Positions 62,381 to 64,000 of a stretch of DNA of 64,000 nt are shown piece by piece (the stretch's first letter is position 1; the number at the start of each line of letters is the position of its first letter). Location of the stretch: positions 1,798,001 to 1,862,000 of the forward strand of contig NZ_RPFZ01000001.1 in the NCBI RefSeq assembly GCF_003815535.1, in the 5' to 3' direction. The position numbers and the translations under genes are program-made. Under the pieces are notes generated by a model, which was not told the DNA's origin, searched no databases, and saw only the letters and a list, made by a program, of their open reading frames with translations. The DNA is from Aurantiacibacter spongiae. Its GTDB lineage: Bacteria; Pseudomonadota; Alphaproteobacteria; Sphingomonadales; Sphingomonadaceae.

Positions 62381-63470
62381 CGATCGGCCAGGGCACTCGC
62401 GGTCTCGTGCGCCGCTGCGCGACGCGCGGCATGCGGTAGGGCAGCATGAACTGCACCGCGGAGGAGCGCAGTCGGTCGAGCGAGAGGCTTTCGTGCATGG
62501 CTTCAACTTCCTCTCCGAACAGGCGCGTGGCGAGCTGTGTACGAGCGTAGAATGGGGTGTCTTCCAGCGTACGCACCACGCGCGGGCGGGCCCCGGAATC
62601 GGCACGCGTGCGACGCGGCATCTGCCACAGAGTGCGGGGCAGGTCGGCGGCGGAGGGCAGTTCGATCTCGCTGACCTCGGCATCGGGATCGAATTGCACG
62701 GCTAGGCTGGTCGGCGCGCCGTCGCGCGGATAAAGGTCGTAAAGCACGACCGTCCGCCCGTCGGCCAGCGTCGCCCGGCTCCAGTCCCATTCGGAAAAAC
62801 CATTCTCGATCGGTTCGGCTCCGACATTCATGTCGCAGTAGCCGCTGCCCGACCATGATGTGAAAGGCTCCTTCAGTTCCACTTCCACCCGGGCGCAGGG
62901 GGCCAGGGGCCACCAGAAGTGTCGTTCGCTGCGCCCGAGCGCAAGCGGCCGGTCGACGAGGGCCTCCGGCCACACCCGCACCGTGCCCGAGACGCGGCGC
63001 CGCAGCCAGGGCGTGCTCTCCGCGATGTCGATGACGAAATGATCCCCGGCCCAGCACATCGCGCTCGGCCCGATGGATAGCGATCGTTCGTCGCGCTCGA
63101 CGCATTCCTCCCCGCGTTCGGTCATGGTCCAGCGCGCTCCCGGCCCGTAGAGCGCGACGTTGAGCGCCGCGTGATCACACGGTTCCGCCCGGTATCCGCT
63201 AGCGTAGTAGGGCGAGAAAACGCTTCCCAGGAAGCAAATGATGGTCAGCCCGTGGCGCTTGTCCTGACTGAACGCGTCGACATACCACCAGGCATAGCCA
63301 CCCTGCGGAAGCGCGATGTCGAAGCGCGGTCCTGCAGAACCGCACGCGCCGCCGTCTGGCCGGACAGCGCCGCCATGGGCAGGCCCGCCCCGGGGTGGAC
63401 GCTGCCACCCGCGCAGTAGAGGCCCGGTATCCGTGTGCGGGCGCCGGGCCTCAGGAACGAAGCCATCCAC
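62355..63470 (-). CDS. crtC: CrtC, carotenoid 1,2-hydratase
   Basis: CrtC adds water to the 1,2 double bond of acyclic carotenoids on the spheroidene/spirilloxanthin path. The homology begins at about 63323 with FDIALPQGGYAWWYVDAFSQ and continues with CFLGSVFSPYYASGYRAEPC, ALNVALYGPGARWTMTERG and SEWDWSRATLADGRTVVLYD to the C-terminal region. The coordinate given for the start is the nearest in-frame canonical start, a GTG inside crtD, because no ATG, GTG or TTG lies at the beginning of the homology. The real start may be a rare codon near 63330, coupled to crtD translation. The 3' end overlaps bchO. Confidence 0.8.
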   Translation of the reverse strand: MDGFVPEARRPHTDTGPLLRGWQRPPRGGPAHGGAVRPDGGACGSAGPRFDIALPQGGYAWWYVDAFSQDKRHGLTIICFLGSVFSPYYASGYRAEPCDHAALNVALYGPGARWTMTERGEECVERDERSLSIGPSAMCWAGDHFVIDIAESTPWLRRRVSGTVRVWPEALVDRPLALGRSERHFWWPLAPCARVEVELKEPFTSWSGSGYCDMNVGAEPIENGFSEWDWSRATLADGRTVVLYDLYPRDGAPTSLAVQFDPDAEVSEIELPSAADLPRTLWQMPRRTRADSGARPRVVRTLEDTPFYARTQLATRLFGEEVEAMHESLSLDRLRSSAVQFMLPYRMPRVAQRRTRPRVPWPIVNRPGWDR

Positions 63471-64000
63471 CCATGCGAAGCCCGGCCGTAGAGCGCCCCG
63501 CCGGTCGCAGGAAAACGGCGTGCGAAATCCGAAGGTGTCGATATCGAATGGGGCGCATTCGACGGGATGCTGAGGCCCGCCCGTTCCAGCGTGCGACAGG
63601 CTTTCGTCAGGCACCATTCGATCTCCTCTTGCGTCATGGGATGGGTGTCGCCGCGCGCGGGCGCATTGCAGACCAGCAGCGCACGCTCCGCCCCGTTCGG
63701 CGCGTCGCCGCCCGCCGCCCGATCCTGCAGACAGGCATAGACAGTGGGATCATCGGGCATCTCACCGCGCGCCAGGGCGGCGAACTCCGCCGCCTCATCG
63801 TTGGAGAAGAATACGTTGTGATGTCCGGCAGCGGCGAAGGAAAGCGGTGCGTCGAAGGCGATGGTGAAAGCCGAAAAGCTTCGCGCTCCCCCATAAAGGC
63901 GGCGGGTGCGCCGTGCGGTCGGCGCCCCGAGCCACCCGGCTTCGAGTGCCGCGTGATCGCCGTTGAAGACGCATTGACCTGTTCGAATTACGTCACCGTC
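63245..64000 (-). CDS. crtD: CrtD, carotenoid 3,4-desaturase (5' part outside window)
   Basis: The C-terminal 250 or so residues of a CrtI/CrtD-type FAD-dependent desaturase that acts on hydroxylated acyclic carotenoids after CrtC. Visible blocks are HHNVFFSNDEAAEFAAL, PDDPTVYACLQDRAAGGD, LLVCNAPARGDTHPMTQEEI and the FAD-binding end IPGLYCAGGSVHPGAGLPMA with ALSGQTAARAVLQDRA. The frame then runs about 25 residues past the normal end of the family, into the beginning of crtC. The gene starts beyond base 64000. crtD-crtC order matches the photosynthesis clusters of Erythrobacter-type bacteria. Confidence 0.9.
   Translation of the reverse strand, partial: DGDVIRTGQCVFNGDHAALEAGWLGAPTARRTRRLYGGARSFSAFTIAFDAPLSFAAAGHHNVFFSNDEAAEFAALARGEMPDDPTVYACLQDRAAGGDAPNGAERALLVCNAPARGDTHPMTQEEIEWCLTKACRTLERAGLSIPSNAPHSISTPSDFARRFPATGGALYGRASHGWMASFLRPGARTRIPGLYCAGGSVHPGAGLPMAALSGQTAARAVLQDRASTSRFRRVAMPGGMSTRSVRTSATG

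Noticed and set aside
1-64000. tRNA, rRNA or CRISPR array
   Set aside because: No cloverleaf-like stretch, rRNA-like sequence or regularly spaced direct repeats was noticed by eye on either strand; a covariance-model search would be decisive.

Overview
The window reads as GC-rich alphaproteobacterial DNA. Its right end carries bacteriochlorophyll and spheroidene-type carotenoid genes in the order tspO, bchI-bchD-bchO, crtC, crtD. This order is typical of aerobic anoxygenic phototrophs of the Erythrobacter/Porphyrobacter type (Sphingomonadales). The taxonomic placement is an inference from gene content and order; there is no rRNA gene in the window.

Layout. (1) 1-9422, minus strand: a tightly overlapping F-type conjugation operon read traA-traL-traE-traK-traB-dsbC-like-traV-traC-unknown-trbI-S26 peptidase-traW-traU(partial). 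(2) 9423-11196: its 5' control region, a divergent helix-turn-helix regulator and AlpA-type protein, one unknown gene and a hairpin-rich GC region. (3) 11197-26658: a copper-centred region built around an ECF sigma factor with its own sensor and anti-sigma (cnrYXH-like). CopA/CopB, a PepSY protein, a DUF2231 protein and a Met/His-rich lipoprotein lie to the left; a methyltransferase/DUF411 unit and an APC permease/K+ channel/DUF305/lipoprotein/NAD-binding/MBL-rhodanese unit lie to the right. (4) 26774-37517: a Cus operon (CusC, a CusB-CusF fusion, CusA, CusF), a periplasmic multicopper oxidase and a copper P-type ATPase. (5) 37535-45437: an FTR1 permease with a cytochrome c domain, a MerR-controlled CDF pump, an aldehyde dehydrogenase/TPP enzyme pair, a CDF fragment, an intact CDF and a SpoIIAA-like protein. 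(6) 45460-52689: czcIC-B-A and dmeF. (7) 52962-55150: a deletion fusion joining a PAS-kinase start to a TonB-receptor remnant. (8) 55317-57658: a mercury-type module (merR, merT, a GDCCVxC protein, a flavoprotein disulfide reductase). (9) 57659-58335: a gene-free boundary containing a MITE-like element. (10) 58336-64000: the photosynthesis genes.

How it works together. Periplasmic Cu(I) would be oxidised by CopA and the CueO-like oxidase, bound by CopB, CusF and Met-rich proteins, exported across the envelope by CusCBA, and pumped out of the cytoplasm by the P-type ATPase. CzcCBA, three CDF pumps and DmeF cover Zn/Cd/Co/Ni, and MerT/MerR cover Hg(II).

The strongest new observation is a shared promoter pattern, (G/A)AGGG-N16-CGTA. 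It occurs five times, always in the right orientation ahead of a transcription unit around the ECF sigma gene, including a back-to-back pair in the sigma operon's own control region. This defines a self-regulated metal regulon that includes several genes of unknown function.
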